From NCBI RefSeq assembly GCF_051414055.1, contig NZ_JBLKNX010000014.1:1-64000 (forward strand): 64,000 nucleotides of DNA, read 5' to 3'. Positions 1 through 10,910 of this stretch are shown in pieces. This DNA comes from Halosimplex halobium. GTDB lineage: Archaea; Halobacteriota; Halobacteria; Halobacteriales; Haloarculaceae. Positions within the stretch are counted from its first letter, which is position 1. The number at the start of each line of letters is the position of its first letter. Both the position numbers and the translations under genes were made by a program. The notes beneath the pieces were generated by a model that saw only the letters and a list, made by a program, of their open reading frames with translations, made no database searches and was not told the origin of the DNA.

Positions 1-65
1 TCGCGTTCAACAAACTCTAAGTCGATCTCGTCTAAACATCCGCCGAGGCGGTCGTTTTCGGGCAT
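1..65 (-). CDS. possible 5' end of a gene cut by the window edge
   Basis: An ATG on the minus strand (complement of positions 63-65) opens a frame that runs without a stop to the left edge, giving about 21 residues starting MPENDRLGGCLDEIDLEF. The composition is acidic, as expected for a haloarchaeal protein. Only a weak AT-rich stretch (about 91-100) lies where a TATA box would be, and the fragment is too short to identify. It may be chance. The stretch 66-310 between it and the transporter gene shows nothing else I can support. Confidence 0.3.
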   Translation of the reverse strand, partial: MPENDRLGGCLDEIDLEFVER

Positions 66-310
66 AGAACACTCAGAAAACGAACCGCCTCACTTTTCAG
101 CCTTATCTGAACACCGCCCCGTCGGCGCCTGTCGCGGCCGTGGAGACAGTGAGCGGTGCGTCGCGTCCGGCTATAGATTCTCGCGCCGTTCGACCTTGCT
201 CGTTCTACAGTTGGCGTAACACATCCGATTTCCTATCGCCACTTCCTTCGTTGTATTGGACCCCGTAGGACTCGTACGCTGACGAGAGTGAGTTTCGAGG
301 TGCGACATCT

Positions 311-1120
311 TCACCCCCCACCGCGAACGACGTGACCGTATTTTAACAGACTCACAAACACACCCCCACCAACCACATTCCCGACAGTCGCCAATCCGAG
401 GAAAGTTACGTAGTCGAGCGCCGTTATCTCGGAGGAAATAAACACCCCGAACAGCACCTCGACGTTGCCTGCGATCGAGTGCGGGAGGTGGAGAATACCG
501 ATCGAGGCGGTGACGAGCCAGATGATGAACAGGCGACTGGTGGTCTCTTTTGCGGCGGTCACCAACCACGCTAACAGGCCCATGAGCCATCCCGCGAGGA
601 TGCCCGCAACGAACAGCCATCTGGGCTCGTGGGAGACCATCTTTCGCGCAATGGTGACGAACGCCTCCGGGTTTGCGACCCCGAGATTAGGCATCAACGT
701 GACGACGAACAGAGCGAATACTGCGCCACCCACGACGTTACTGACCCAGATCAGCGTCCAGAGCCGACCTAACTTTCCGAGAGACTCCCGGTCGTCAAGT
801 ACTGGCATCACTGCGAGAGTCGTGTGTTCGGTGAACAATTCCGAACGCGCGATGATGACGAAAATAAACCCGACGGAGTAAGCACTCGCCAGCAGCAGTT
901 CCGTCCCGATATCGCCGAAGCCACCTTCGGTAAACGTGAGCAGGGCTGCCATCAGTAGCGGCCCGAATCCGATATCGAGGCCGGCTGAAAACCCTGACAG
1001 CAGGAGCCCCACAGTTCCACGCTCCATCTCGTTCTGGGCAGATTCGATTGCCGATTCGAGTATCTCCGGTGCCGTGGCCTGTTCTCCCGTGATCTCTACC
1101 TCGGGATCTTGATCGCCCAA
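311..1120 (-). CDS. formate/nitrite transporter (FNT) family protein
   Basis: A polytopic membrane channel of the FNT family, which moves small monovalent anions such as formate or nitrite across the cytoplasmic membrane. The 269-residue length fits. The N-terminal EILESAIESAQNEMERG precedes about six hydrophobic segments, with glycine-rich family stretches such as SGFSAGLDIGFGPL, a SELFTEHTTLAV-type segment and GNVVGGGVF near the C-terminus. The only in-frame start that keeps the conserved N-terminus is TTG at 1118-1120, because no upstream ATG or GTG occurs before a stop. Base composition is visibly less GC-rich than most of the window, hinting at a different history. Substrate cannot be assigned from sequence alone. 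Confidence 0.85.
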   Translation of the reverse strand: MGDQDPEVEITGEQATAPEILESAIESAQNEMERGTVGLLLSGFSAGLDIGFGPLLMAALLTFTEGGFGDIGTELLLASAYSVGFIFVIIARSELFTEHTTLAVMPVLDDRESLGKLGRLWTLIWVSNVVGGAVFALFVVTLMPNLGVANPEAFVTIARKMVSHEPRWLFVAGILAGWLMGLLAWLVTAAKETTSRLFIIWLVTASIGILHLPHSIAGNVEVLFGVFISSEITALDYVTFLGLATVGNVVGGGVFVSLLKYGHVVRGGG

Positions 1121-1213
1121 ATTAGACCTCTCCCGTACTGGGGATTCCAGGTCTGTCGAAACAATGCATACCAGCCACTATAGAACGAGAGTCAAAGAGT
1201 CGTGTGTTAGCAG

Positions 1214-1509
1214 TTATCTAGACTCCCGCTGCTCGACCTTGTTCAGTTCGATGAGCAGCCGGAAGATGGCCTTGACGAGGTTGGAGTCGACGTCGAACTG
1301 TTCGGCGTTCTCGCCGGCCCGGTCCATGACGGCCTGCTCCTGTTCCTCGTCGGTCGTCGGGAGCCCCCGCTCGTCTTTGACCTGCGCGATGGTGTCGGCG
1401 ACGTAGGTCCGCTGGGCGATCAGTTCGACGATCTCCCGGTCGATGGACTGGATCTCGTCGCGCAGTTCGTCGAGGTTCATCTCCTCCGCGTAGTCGGATT
1501 CGTCTTGGC

Positions 1510-1513
<4 letters not shown>
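1214..1513 (-). CDS. aroQ: chorismate mutase (AroQ class)
   Basis: A small all-helical chorismate mutase of 99 residues, converting chorismate to prephenate for phenylalanine and tyrosine synthesis. The sequence has the family pattern: LRDEIQSIDREIVELIAQR (helix 1 with the active-site arginine region), VADTIAQVK with the lysine, and a C-terminal helix ending LLIELNKVEQ. The start codon overlaps the stop of the upstream shikimate kinase gene by ATGA at 1510-1513, so the two are translationally coupled within one aromatic amino-acid operon. Length is typical of monofunctional archaeal enzymes. Confidence 0.9.
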
Positions 1514-2364
<851 letters not shown>

Positions 2365-2509
2365 CGTCCCCCTGTCTTCCCGGGCGGTATTTACCTCTGT
2401 GGGAATCCGGCAAGCGGAGCGGCCGGCGGTCACCTCGATCGGCGCCCGTGTTCGCCGCAAGCACGACAGGAACGCGACGCTTTTGGGTCGCCCGCGGGAA
2501 TCCCCGACC

Positions 2510-2938
2510 ATGAGCGCGCGCAACGACGTGCCGCCGGACACGCTGGGGGTCGAACTCACCGAGGACGGGGTCGCCGTCGAGTACCTCGACGGCCGCGAGG
2601 TGTTCTACCGCGGCGTCCCGACGGCCGTCGAGGAGTCGGTCCGCGCGGGCCCCGGCAAGGACGTACACGTGCTGGTCACCGACGAGACCGAGACCCAGGG
2701 TATCATGCTGTACGTCAACGACCTGAACACCCACGACGACATCCTGGAGACGACCGGCGTCGGGCGGGTCATGGTCGACGACGGCGACGAGGAGCCGCTG
2801 TTTCAGGGCGTGGTGGCCCGTTCCGACTCCCACCGGGTCGAGGTCGAGGCGGACCTGTCGGTCGTCGACGGTCGTGTCTTCGTCTTCGTCGAGGACGAGA
2901 TGGGCGAACAGAGCTTCGAGATCGTCGAGAACGCGTAG
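2510..2938 (+). CDS. conserved haloarchaeal protein (DUF5796-like)
   Basis: A 142-residue acidic cytoplasmic protein beginning MSARNDVPPDTLGVEL. It alternates short beta-rich stretches (DGVAVEYLDGREVFYRGV, DVHVLVTDE, RVFVFVEDEMG) and has no membrane segment or metal site. From memory it resembles the DUF5796 family found throughout haloarchaea. No function is known to me. The real start is the ATG at 2510; the longer open frame upstream is the antisense of the shikimate kinase gene. It is divergent from aroK, with about 145 bp between starts. Confidence 0.75.
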   Translation: MSARNDVPPDTLGVELTEDGVAVEYLDGREVFYRGVPTAVEESVRAGPGKDVHVLVTDETETQGIMLYVNDLNTHDDILETTGVGRVMVDDGDEEPLFQGVVARSDSHRVEVEADLSVVDGRVFVFVEDEMGEQSFEIVENA

Positions 2939-3028
2939 CGGTCCCCCTCGGCGGTCCGCCGTCCGGCGAACCGGCTCCCCGGCGACCGCTCCCCCTGGAT
3001 CGACCCGTTTACCGGATTCCCGGCCGGT

Positions 3029-3163
3029 TCACTGGATGTACGACGGCTCTTCGGCATCGCAGTTCTCCTCGTGCTGGCGCGCGTCGGACTGCTCGTCGAA
3101 CATCAACCCGCAGGCCTCGCACTTGTACCAGGTCATCTCGTCGCGCTCGGTAGTCACGACCAT
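3029..3163 (-). CDS. small C2H2/C2HC-type zinc-finger protein
   Basis: A 44-residue protein starting MVVTTERDEMTWYKCEACG. It holds one zinc-binding module: a CxxC pair (CEAC), then about 12 residues, then His and Cys in DARQHEENCD, so the ligands would be Cys-Cys-His-Cys. Small one-finger proteins of this kind are common in haloarchaea and some affect nucleic-acid binding or stress traits, but no role can be assigned here. I preferred the internal ATG at 3161-3163 because the preceding 17 residues are unlike the family's compact form. Confidence 0.75.
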   Translation of the reverse strand: MVVTTERDEMTWYKCEACGLMFDEQSDARQHEENCDAEEPSYIQ

Positions 3164-3232
3164 GGTAGAGTGTGCGTCGCCACGGGGTAAAGGCGTTACT
3201 CCGGTCCCCGTCACGGCTCGTGTGCCAACCGA

Positions 3233-3520
3233 TCACTCGATTTCTAACTGACCGCTGCCGCCGTCCGCCCCGTCGCCGTTCTCGTTCCATTCGAGTTCGA
3301 ACTCGATACTCAGTTCACCGGGGGCGTCCACCGCCCCTTCCCGTTCGGCTTTGACCTCGAACGTCGGGCGCGCTGGTGGTTCCATCGTCACCGACTCGGA
3401 GCCGGATCTGAGTGTGACTGCGTCTCCTCGTTCGAGCTTGTCAGCGACGCTGCGGAGGTACGATGCGATCTCTTCTCGGGTCTGGTCACTCTCCGATTTG
3501 AACAGGACTTCTTCAGGCAC
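3233..3520 (-). CDS. amphi-Trp domain-containing protein
   Basis: A 95-residue protein with the amphi-Trp signature: an N-terminal PEEVLFKSESDQTREEIASY, a central helix LRSVADKLERG, the strand-rich VTLRSGSESVTMEPPARPTFEVKAE, and a C-terminal amphipathic strand containing the tryptophan (FELEWNENG). The start is GTG at 3518-3520, since family members begin M-P-E-E at exactly this point and no ATG is available. Amphi-Trp proteins occur widely in haloarchaea. Their role is not established. The gene stands alone, convergent with the zinc-finger gene region and divergent from the CDC48 gene. Confidence 0.8.
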   Translation of the reverse strand: MPEEVLFKSESDQTREEIASYLRSVADKLERGDAVTLRSGSESVTMEPPARPTFEVKAEREGAVDAPGELSIEFELEWNENGDGADGGSGQLEIE

Positions 3521-3772
3521 ACCGAACGGTGCACTACCTGTACGGATAAGTGAATCCCCTGTTCGAGCATCCGCGCGCTGCGGGCGCACGATCCCCCGCT
3601 CGCGCCGACGGCACGAGCGACCTTCTCGTGGGCGGAGCGAACGAGAACACTGGAGAGCCTGCTCTCCCGGTGTTTTGTCCCATCTCGGCGGACGGGTGGG
3701 CGCGGTTCGTCCACCTCTCCGCGGAAACGGTGGTGGGGAACGGATTAAGAGCGTCGGCCCGATAGCGGGGGT

Positions 3773-5971
3773 ATGGGAAGCGGCGACGCCATCGAGGTCT
3801 CCGTCGAAGGTGCGAACAAGCGCGACGCCGGCCGCGGCATCGCGCGGGTCCCCGAGCGAGTCCGGTCCGAGCTGGGCGTGCTGAGCGGCGACCCGCTGGT
3901 CATCCACGGCGAGCGGGCGACCGTCGCGAAGGCCTGGCCCGAGAGCGGCGACGGCGCCTACGTCCGCATCGACGCCGACACCCGAGCCAACGCGGGCGTC
4001 AACATCGGCGACACCGTCACGGTCGAGCAGACCTCCGTCCGCGAGGCCGACAGCCTCACGGTCCGGCTGGCCCAGTCGGTCGGCCTCGACGAGGCCCAGC
4101 AGGAGTCGGCGGTCCGGCGCGCCCTGCTGGACCGGCCGCTCCGGGAGGGCGAACAGGTCCACATCGACGGCGTCGGCGCCTTCGCCGTCTCCGGGACCGA
4201 CCCCGGGGGCGCGGTCCGGGTCACCGACGAGACCGACATCACCGTCCTCCCGCCGATAGACGGGGGGTCGACCGGGAGCACCGCCGGCGGGTCCGGCGCA
4301 GCCAGCGGCGGCGGGACCGGAGCGAGCGCCGGATCGAGCGGGTCGGGCGGGTCGTCCGGGACGGGAACCGGCGGAACGGCCGCCGAGGCGACGCCCGACG
4401 AGTCCGCCTCGCGGACGGGCGTCTCCTACGAGGACATCGGCGGGCTGGACGACGAACTCGACCAGGTGCGGGAGATGATCGAGCTGCCGCTGTCGAACCC
4501 GGACCTGTTCACCCGGCTGGGCATCTCGCCGCCGCGGGGCGTCCTCCTGCACGGGCCGCCCGGGACCGGGAAGACGCTCATCGCCCGCGCGGTCGCCAAC
4601 GAGGTCGACGCCTACTTCGACGTGATCTCCGGGCCGGAGGTCGTCTCGAAGTACAAGGGCGAGAGCGAGGAGCGGCTGCGCGAGGCGTTCGACCACGCCG
4701 AGGACAACGCCCCGGCGATCATCTTCGTCGACGAGATCGACGCCATCGCCGGCGAACGCGACGAGGACTCCGACATGGAGAACCGCGTCGTCGCCCAGCT
4801 ACTGACCCTGCTCGACGGGCTGGAGGACCGCGGACAGGTCATCGTCATCGGCGCGACCAACCGCGTCGACAGCATCGACCCCGCGTTGCGCCGCGGCGGC
4901 CGTTTCGACCGGGAGATCGAGATCGGCGTCCCCGACGAGACCGGGCGCCGTGAGATCCTCGACGTGCACACCCGCGGGATGCCGCTTGCCGACGACGTGG
5001 ACCTCGACCGCGTGGCCGGCCGCACCCACGGGTTCGTCGGCGCTGACCTGCACACGCTGACGACCGAGGCCGCGATGCACGCCCTCCGTCGGACGCGCGA
5101 CGAACCGGAGGTGACGCGGGAGGACATGGAGGCGGCGCTGCGGACCGTCGAACCCTCGGCGATGCGCGAGTACGTCGCCGAGTCGCCGACGGTTACCTTC
5201 GACGACGTGGGCGGGCTCGACGAGGCCAAGTCGACGCTCGAACAGGCCGTCGAGTGGCCGCTGGAGTACGGTCCCCTCTTCACCGCGACCAACACCGACC
5301 CGCCCTCGGGGGTCCTGCTGTACGGCCCGCCGGGGACGGGGAAGACCCTGCTGGCCCGCGCGGTGGCGGGCGAGAGCGGCGTCAACTTCATCCGGGTCGC
5401 CGGGCCGGAACTGATGGACCGCTACGTCGGCGAGAGCGAGAAAGCGGTGCGGGAGGTGTTCGACCGCGCCCGCCAGACCGCCCCCGCTATCGTCTTCTTC
5501 GACGAGATCGACGGCATCGCCGGCGGCCGGATGGACGGCAACGAGGTGACCGAACGGGTCGTCTCCCAGCTACTGACCGAGATGGACAGCGCCGCCGAGA
5601 ACCCCAACCTCGTCGTCCTCGCCGCGACGAACCGCCGGGACATGCTCGACGACGCGCTCCTGCGACCCGGCCGCCTGGAGCAGCACGTCGAGGTGCCGAA
5701 CCCCGACGAGGCCGGTCGCAGGGCGATCCTGGACGTACACACCGAGGGCAAGCCGCTCGGCGACGACGTGGACCTGGACGACCTGGCGAGCGAGACGGAG
5801 GGGCTGTCGGGGGCGCAGATCGAGTCGCTCGTCCGCGCCGCGTCGATGCGGGCGATCAGCGAGGTCGCCGCCGGCGTCGACCCCGACGAGGCCAACGAGC
5901 GGGCCGACGACGTGGTGATCGGTCGCGACGACTTCGAGCACGCGCTGGAGCGGATCGAGCCGTCGGGCTGA
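3773..5971 (+). CDS. CDC48-family AAA+ ATPase with Gly/Ser linker
   Basis: A 732-residue p97/VAT-type unfoldase, which forms hexameric rings that extract and unfold proteins, often feeding the proteasome. Domains in order are the double-psi barrel and CDC48_2-like N-domain (about 1-160), a low-complexity Gly/Ser/Thr linker (about 164-205), AAA D1 with Walker A GPPGTGKT at residue 261 and Walker B IIFVDEID, and AAA D2 with Walker A GPPGTGKT at 518 and Walker B IVFFDEID. Both modules keep their arginine-finger-type R residues (RGGRFDREIE, RPGRLEQHVE). The linker is unusual for CDC48 and suggests a paralogue with a loosely tethered N-domain. Confidence 0.93.
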   Translation: MGSGDAIEVSVEGANKRDAGRGIARVPERVRSELGVLSGDPLVIHGERATVAKAWPESGDGAYVRIDADTRANAGVNIGDTVTVEQTSVREADSLTVRLAQSVGLDEAQQESAVRRALLDRPLREGEQVHIDGVGAFAVSGTDPGGAVRVTDETDITVLPPIDGGSTGSTAGGSGAASGGGTGASAGSSGSGGSSGTGTGGTAAEATPDESASRTGVSYEDIGGLDDELDQVREMIELPLSNPDLFTRLGISPPRGVLLHGPPGTGKTLIARAVANEVDAYFDVISGPEVVSKYKGESEERLREAFDHAEDNAPAIIFVDEIDAIAGERDEDSDMENRVVAQLLTLLDGLEDRGQVIVIGATNRVDSIDPALRRGGRFDREIEIGVPDETGRREILDVHTRGMPLADDVDLDRVAGRTHGFVGADLHTLTTEAAMHALRRTRDEPEVTREDMEAALRTVEPSAMREYVAESPTVTFDDVGGLDEAKSTLEQAVEWPLEYGPLFTATNTDPPSGVLLYGPPGTGKTLLARAVAGESGVNFIRVAGPELMDRYVGESEKAVREVFDRARQTAPAIVFFDEIDGIAGGRMDGNEVTERVVSQLLTEMDSAAENPNLVVLAATNRRDMLDDALLRPGRLEQHVEVPNPDEAGRRAILDVHTEGKPLGDDVDLDDLASETEGLSGAQIESLVRAASMRAISEVAAGVDPDEANERADDVVIGRDDFEHALERIEPSG

Positions 5972-6013
5972 CACACCGGCGGGTGCGACCGCGGAGTGGC
6001 GAGTCCCGTTCGG

Positions 6014-6865
6014 TCACCGACGCCGTGCGATCCGCTGGTTCGCGGGGTCCGAGCGGTCGTAGACGGCCCCACAGTCGGTACACTCCCAGACGAACGCGCC
6101 GAGCCGTCGGTAGCCGGCGGGCGACCCATCCGGGTTCACGTTCCACTCCCGGTCGCACTCCCCGCAGCCTTCGGGGCGGTACTTGCTCCCCGACTCGGGC
6201 TTGCGCTCGCGGCTCTCCCGTTCGTACTCCGGGGGCGATATCTCGTGGAGGACCGCCCGGAGTTCGTCGCTCGGGAGCCGCTTCTGGAGCGTCTCGATGC
6301 CGGCCGCCAGGTCCGCCCGGTGGGACTCCAGTCGGCGGATCCGCTCGTCCGCTTCCTGCTCGTCCGGCGGCAGTTGCACCTTCCGGGAGGCCAGCGCGGT
6401 CGTACATTCGTAGTACTCGACGAGGAGTCGTCCGAACGTGACCGCCGCTATCTGACGGCTAACCGTCGCCCGGAGCGACGACCGGTCGATCGGTTCGCAG
6501 AGGCAGGTGTCCTCGTCGACGACGGGGTCGGAGACCGGCTGGTGGTCGCTGGTCGTGAGGACGACCCGGACGCAGTCGGCCTGTCGGTCGAGGATCTCGG
6601 TCACCAGTTTCCGCTTCGGTTCCGGGAGCTCGTGGCGGACCAGCGCGACCGCCGTCGACTCGTCGACCGCGTCGCGGCCCTCACCGATCGACGCGGCCGA
6701 CTCCACACGGATCTTCTCGGAGAGCCAGCGCCTGTAGAGGGCCGCTCTCGTCGTACCGTCGAACACCACGACCGACGGCGTCCGCCGGTCGGCCTCCTGG
6801 TCTGCGTTCGTACTGTGTTCGGACGGGCTGGACGCGGGCGGTCCACAACCGGGGGCGGTCGCCAT
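6014..6865 (-). CDS. HalX-type degenerate response regulator with zinc ribbon
   Basis: A 283-residue regulator-like protein. Residues about 30-145 resemble a response-regulator receiver, but the expected LLDRRMP phosphoacceptor strand reads LVRHELP and the late lysine motif reads CEP, so the Asp and Lys of a true receiver are absent. Residues about 148-200 match the HalX helical domain (LLVEYYECTTALASRKVQL). A C-terminal zinc ribbon with CGEC and CTDC pairs follows. It probably acts without phosphorylation, perhaps as a DNA or protein adaptor. A TATA-like TTATAG sits about 27 nt upstream of the ATG, so the mRNA is probably leaderless. Confidence 0.75.
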   Translation of the reverse strand: MATAPGCGPPASSPSEHSTNADQEADRRTPSVVVFDGTTRAALYRRWLSEKIRVESAASIGEGRDAVDESTAVALVRHELPEPKRKLVTEILDRQADCVRVVLTTSDHQPVSDPVVDEDTCLCEPIDRSSLRATVSRQIAAVTFGRLLVEYYECTTALASRKVQLPPDEQEADERIRRLESHRADLAAGIETLQKRLPSDELRAVLHEISPPEYERESRERKPESGSKYRPEGCGECDREWNVNPDGSPAGYRRLGAFVWECTDCGAVYDRSDPANQRIARRR

Positions 6866-7086
6866 CGGTATCTCACACCGATCGCGTATCTATAACGAAC
6901 TATAATTAATATTTCTCGCCGGCTATCGGACCTGATAACGCGCCGAACTGAACCGTGGCGATCAGTGATCGTACGAGTCGGATCAGGGCCAGAATCGTGC
7001 GTTCGGAAAGAGCTCCGGCCCGCGAGTGACGGGTCTCGAACCCACCGGAACGGACTTTTTTGACCGTCGGCGTCGAACTACGGTTC

Positions 7087-8616
<1,530 letters not shown>

Positions 8617-8627
8617 GAATCCCCCGG

Positions 8628-8800
8628 CTATCGAGCGTAGAAACGAAAGGTGAGAGGCGGGCCGTGGACGAGGAGGCGGGCCGCGGCGGCCTGTCCGGAC
8701 AGGTGCCGCGGCGTGAGGTCGACGTGGGCCTGGCCGAGCGCGGTCGAATTGCCGGTTGCGACGTGAAAAGCGTCTCGCCGGCACCAGTCGATAATGCGTC
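8628..8800 (-). pseudogene. possible coding remnant without a start
   Basis: Downstream of the DUF4349 gene a minus-strand frame ends at the TAG complementary to 8628-8630. Its last 50 or so codons have the high third-position GC of a real gene and a plausible peptide (for example TALGQAHVDLTPRHLSG and ending LTFRFYAR). There is no ATG, GTG or TTG at a sensible place, although a TTTATA box lies at about 8806-8814 on the minus strand. It may be the C-terminal remnant of a lost gene, or chance in GC-rich DNA. I do not recognise it. Confidence 0.25.
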
Positions 8801-8895
8801 CTCCGGTATAAATCTCGTGTCTGGCACCGGCCCCGAACGGCTGTCCCGTGTGACTCCCCCAAACGCTCGGGTGGCCATCGAGGTTGCCCCGGCCG

Positions 8896-10041
8896 TCACC
8901 CGTTTTCGGACCCGTCCTTCGACGCGTCGTCACCGTCGGTGTCCGACGCACCGGCCGATTCGTCGACACCCTCGGCGGCCGCACCGTCTTCTGATCCGGT
9001 TTCGAACTCGCTCCGGAGCCCCTCGCCCGCGCCGCCGTGGTCGTCTGACGGACGACGCGAACGCGACCGGGTGCCGACGATCGGCACCCGGGACGGGACA
9101 CCCACTCGCCGACCCGCGCCGACGACGAGGAGGGCGGGCACGCCGAGCCCGAGGACCCACGGGACCGCGGCGACGCCGGCGACGAAGACGGTGCGGGCGA
9201 ACGTCACGAAGCCCTGCGCCGACGAGAGGAACACCGACACCGGCGACTGCTCGTGGAACGGCGTCGGCTCCTCGGGCGCGACCGGGTCGGGCCGGGGCTC
9301 GCGGAGTTCGACCCGGACCGTCGAGAAGGAGACTCTGTCCCGGAGCGACCGCTTCTGGGCTTCGAGGCGCTCGATCTCCCCCTGGACCTCCGAGAGCTGT
9401 TCGCCCACGTCGAGCAGATCCTCGGTCGTGTTGGCCGAGTCGTACAGCGAGCGCAGCCGGTCGCGCTGGGCACGGAGGTTCTCCAGCCGAGCCGTCAGGT
9501 CCACCAGCTGGTCGGTCACGTCCTTCGTGCTCGAGTCGGCCGACAGCACCGTCCCCTGGCCCTGCGTCGACTCGTACAGCGCCGTGAAGTTGGTCGAGGG
9601 GACCCGCACCTCGACGTAGCCGGTCCGCCAGGTCGCGTTGGCGCGGTGGTGGAGCTGGACGTTCGACCCGGAGACGTACCCGCCGAGTTCCGCCGCGCGC
9701 GAGCGCACCGCCCGCTCTGCGACGGAGTGGTTCTCCACTTCCAGCCGCACCTCGCCGGTCTTGATCAGCGCCCGGTCCACCTGCGCCGACGCACTCGCCT
9801 GTCCGTCGCCGCCACCGTCGCTCGCGCTGAACTCGGCGTCCGCCGCGTCGTCGCCGCCGCTGGCGCCGTCAGCGGCGCCACTGCCGCCGTCCCCGCCGTC
9901 TCCTCCGCTGGCTCCGGCGTCTCCGCCGCTAGCCGCCTGTTTTTCCGGTCCGGCACCGTCCGCCGAGTCGCCCGCCCCCATCCCCGAACAGCCCGCGAGG
10001 ACGACCAGGGCCGCCACGAGCAGCGTCGCTTTGCGAACCAT
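8896..10041 (-). CDS. DUF4349 lipoprotein, membrane-anchored coiled-coil
   Basis: A 381-residue envelope protein. It starts MVRKATLLVAALVVLAGCSG, a signal peptide with a lipobox (LAGC), so the Cys is probably lipidated outside the membrane. A Gly/Ala/Asp-rich linker follows, then the DUF4349 core with RSRAAELGGYVSGSNV and a coiled coil (LENLRAQRDRLRSLYD to SEVQGEIERLEAQKRSLRDRV), then one membrane helix near residue 270-295 and an acidic tail. The family is widespread with no established biochemical role. The start was set at the ATG in front of the signal peptide. Confidence 0.88.
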   Translation of the reverse strand: MVRKATLLVAALVVLAGCSGMGAGDSADGAGPEKQAASGGDAGASGGDGGDGGSGAADGASGGDDAADAEFSASDGGGDGQASASAQVDRALIKTGEVRLEVENHSVAERAVRSRAAELGGYVSGSNVQLHHRANATWRTGYVEVRVPSTNFTALYESTQGQGTVLSADSSTKDVTDQLVDLTARLENLRAQRDRLRSLYDSANTTEDLLDVGEQLSEVQGEIERLEAQKRSLRDRVSFSTVRVELREPRPDPVAPEEPTPFHEQSPVSVFLSSAQGFVTFARTVFVAGVAAVPWVLGLGVPALLVVGAGRRVGVPSRVPIVGTRSRSRRPSDDHGGAGEGLRSEFETGSEDGAAAEGVDESAGASDTDGDDASKDGSENG

Positions 10042-10100
10042 ACCCAGGGGATCCCCCGGCGTCACAAAAGGGGTACCGTGGCCTCAAACGCCCGTTTGAG

Positions 10101-10910
10101 CTATCGCCGGCGGTCCTGAAGCGCGGGGAACTCCGACCGGACCTCGGCGACGCGGTCGGCGTCCACGTCGGCGGTCACGAGGGCGGCCTCGTCGCCGGCG
10201 CTCGAAAGCGTCGTCCCCCAGGGGTCGTATATCGCGGAGCGGCCCAGCAACTCGGCGTCCTCGAAAGTCCCGACGCCGTTGACGGCGCCGACGTACAGCA
10301 GGTTCTCGACGGCGCGCGTCTGCGGGAACAGCCGCCAGTGCTCGACACGCGGGTACGGCCAGGCGCTCGGGACGAGCACCATCGTCGCCCCGGCGTCGAC
10401 CAACTCGCGGTACAGCGACGGGAACCGCAGGTCGTAGCACGTGGTCACGCCGACGGTGTGGTCGCCGAACTCGACGGTCGGCACGGCCTCGCCGGGCGTC
10501 AGCAGGTCCTGCTCGGCGGAGCCGTAGCCGAACAGGTGGTGTTTGCGGTACACCGCCCGGCGCTCGCCGGACCGGTCGAGGAAGACAGAGGCGTTAGCTA
10601 GCCCCTCCGCTGCCGGGGTGTCGACGCCGTCGGCCCGGGAGGCTTCCAGGTCCTCGACGATGCTGCCGGCGAGGACGCCGACGCCGTGCTCGCGCGCGCT
10701 CTCGGCGAGCGCCGAGACGGTCGGGCCGGCGACGCTCTCGGCCCGGCGGGCGTAGCCCTCGAACGCGAAGTAGCCGACGTTGAAGATCTCGGGGAGCGCG
10801 ACCAGGTCCGCCCCGTCGGCGGCGGCCTCAGCGACGGCTGCCCGCGCGCGCTCGACGTTGCCGTCCACGTCCCCGCTCTCGATCCGGAGCTGGGCGAGCG
10901 CGAGCTTCAC
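10101..10910 (-). CDS. carbon-nitrogen hydrolase (nitrilase family)
   Basis: A 269-residue nitrilase-superfamily amidase. The catalytic triad is visible as Glu41 (ALPEIFNVGYF), Lys123 (YRKHHLFGYG) and Cys158 (VTTCYDLRFPSLYREL). The pattern resembles omega-amidase or deaminated-glutathione amidase branches, which hydrolyse amides of small acids, but the substrate is not certain. It begins at a GTG (complement of 10908-10910) that overlaps the stop of the upstream SRPBCC gene as GTGA, so the two are co-translated. Confidence 0.9.
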   Translation of the reverse strand: MKLALAQLRIESGDVDGNVERARAAVAEAAADGADLVALPEIFNVGYFAFEGYARRAESVAGPTVSALAESAREHGVGVLAGSIVEDLEASRADGVDTPAAEGLANASVFLDRSGERRAVYRKHHLFGYGSAEQDLLTPGEAVPTVEFGDHTVGVTTCYDLRFPSLYRELVDAGATMVLVPSAWPYPRVEHWRLFPQTRAVENLLYVGAVNGVGTFEDAELLGRSAIYDPWGTTLSSAGDEAALVTADVDADRVAEVRSEFPALQDRRR

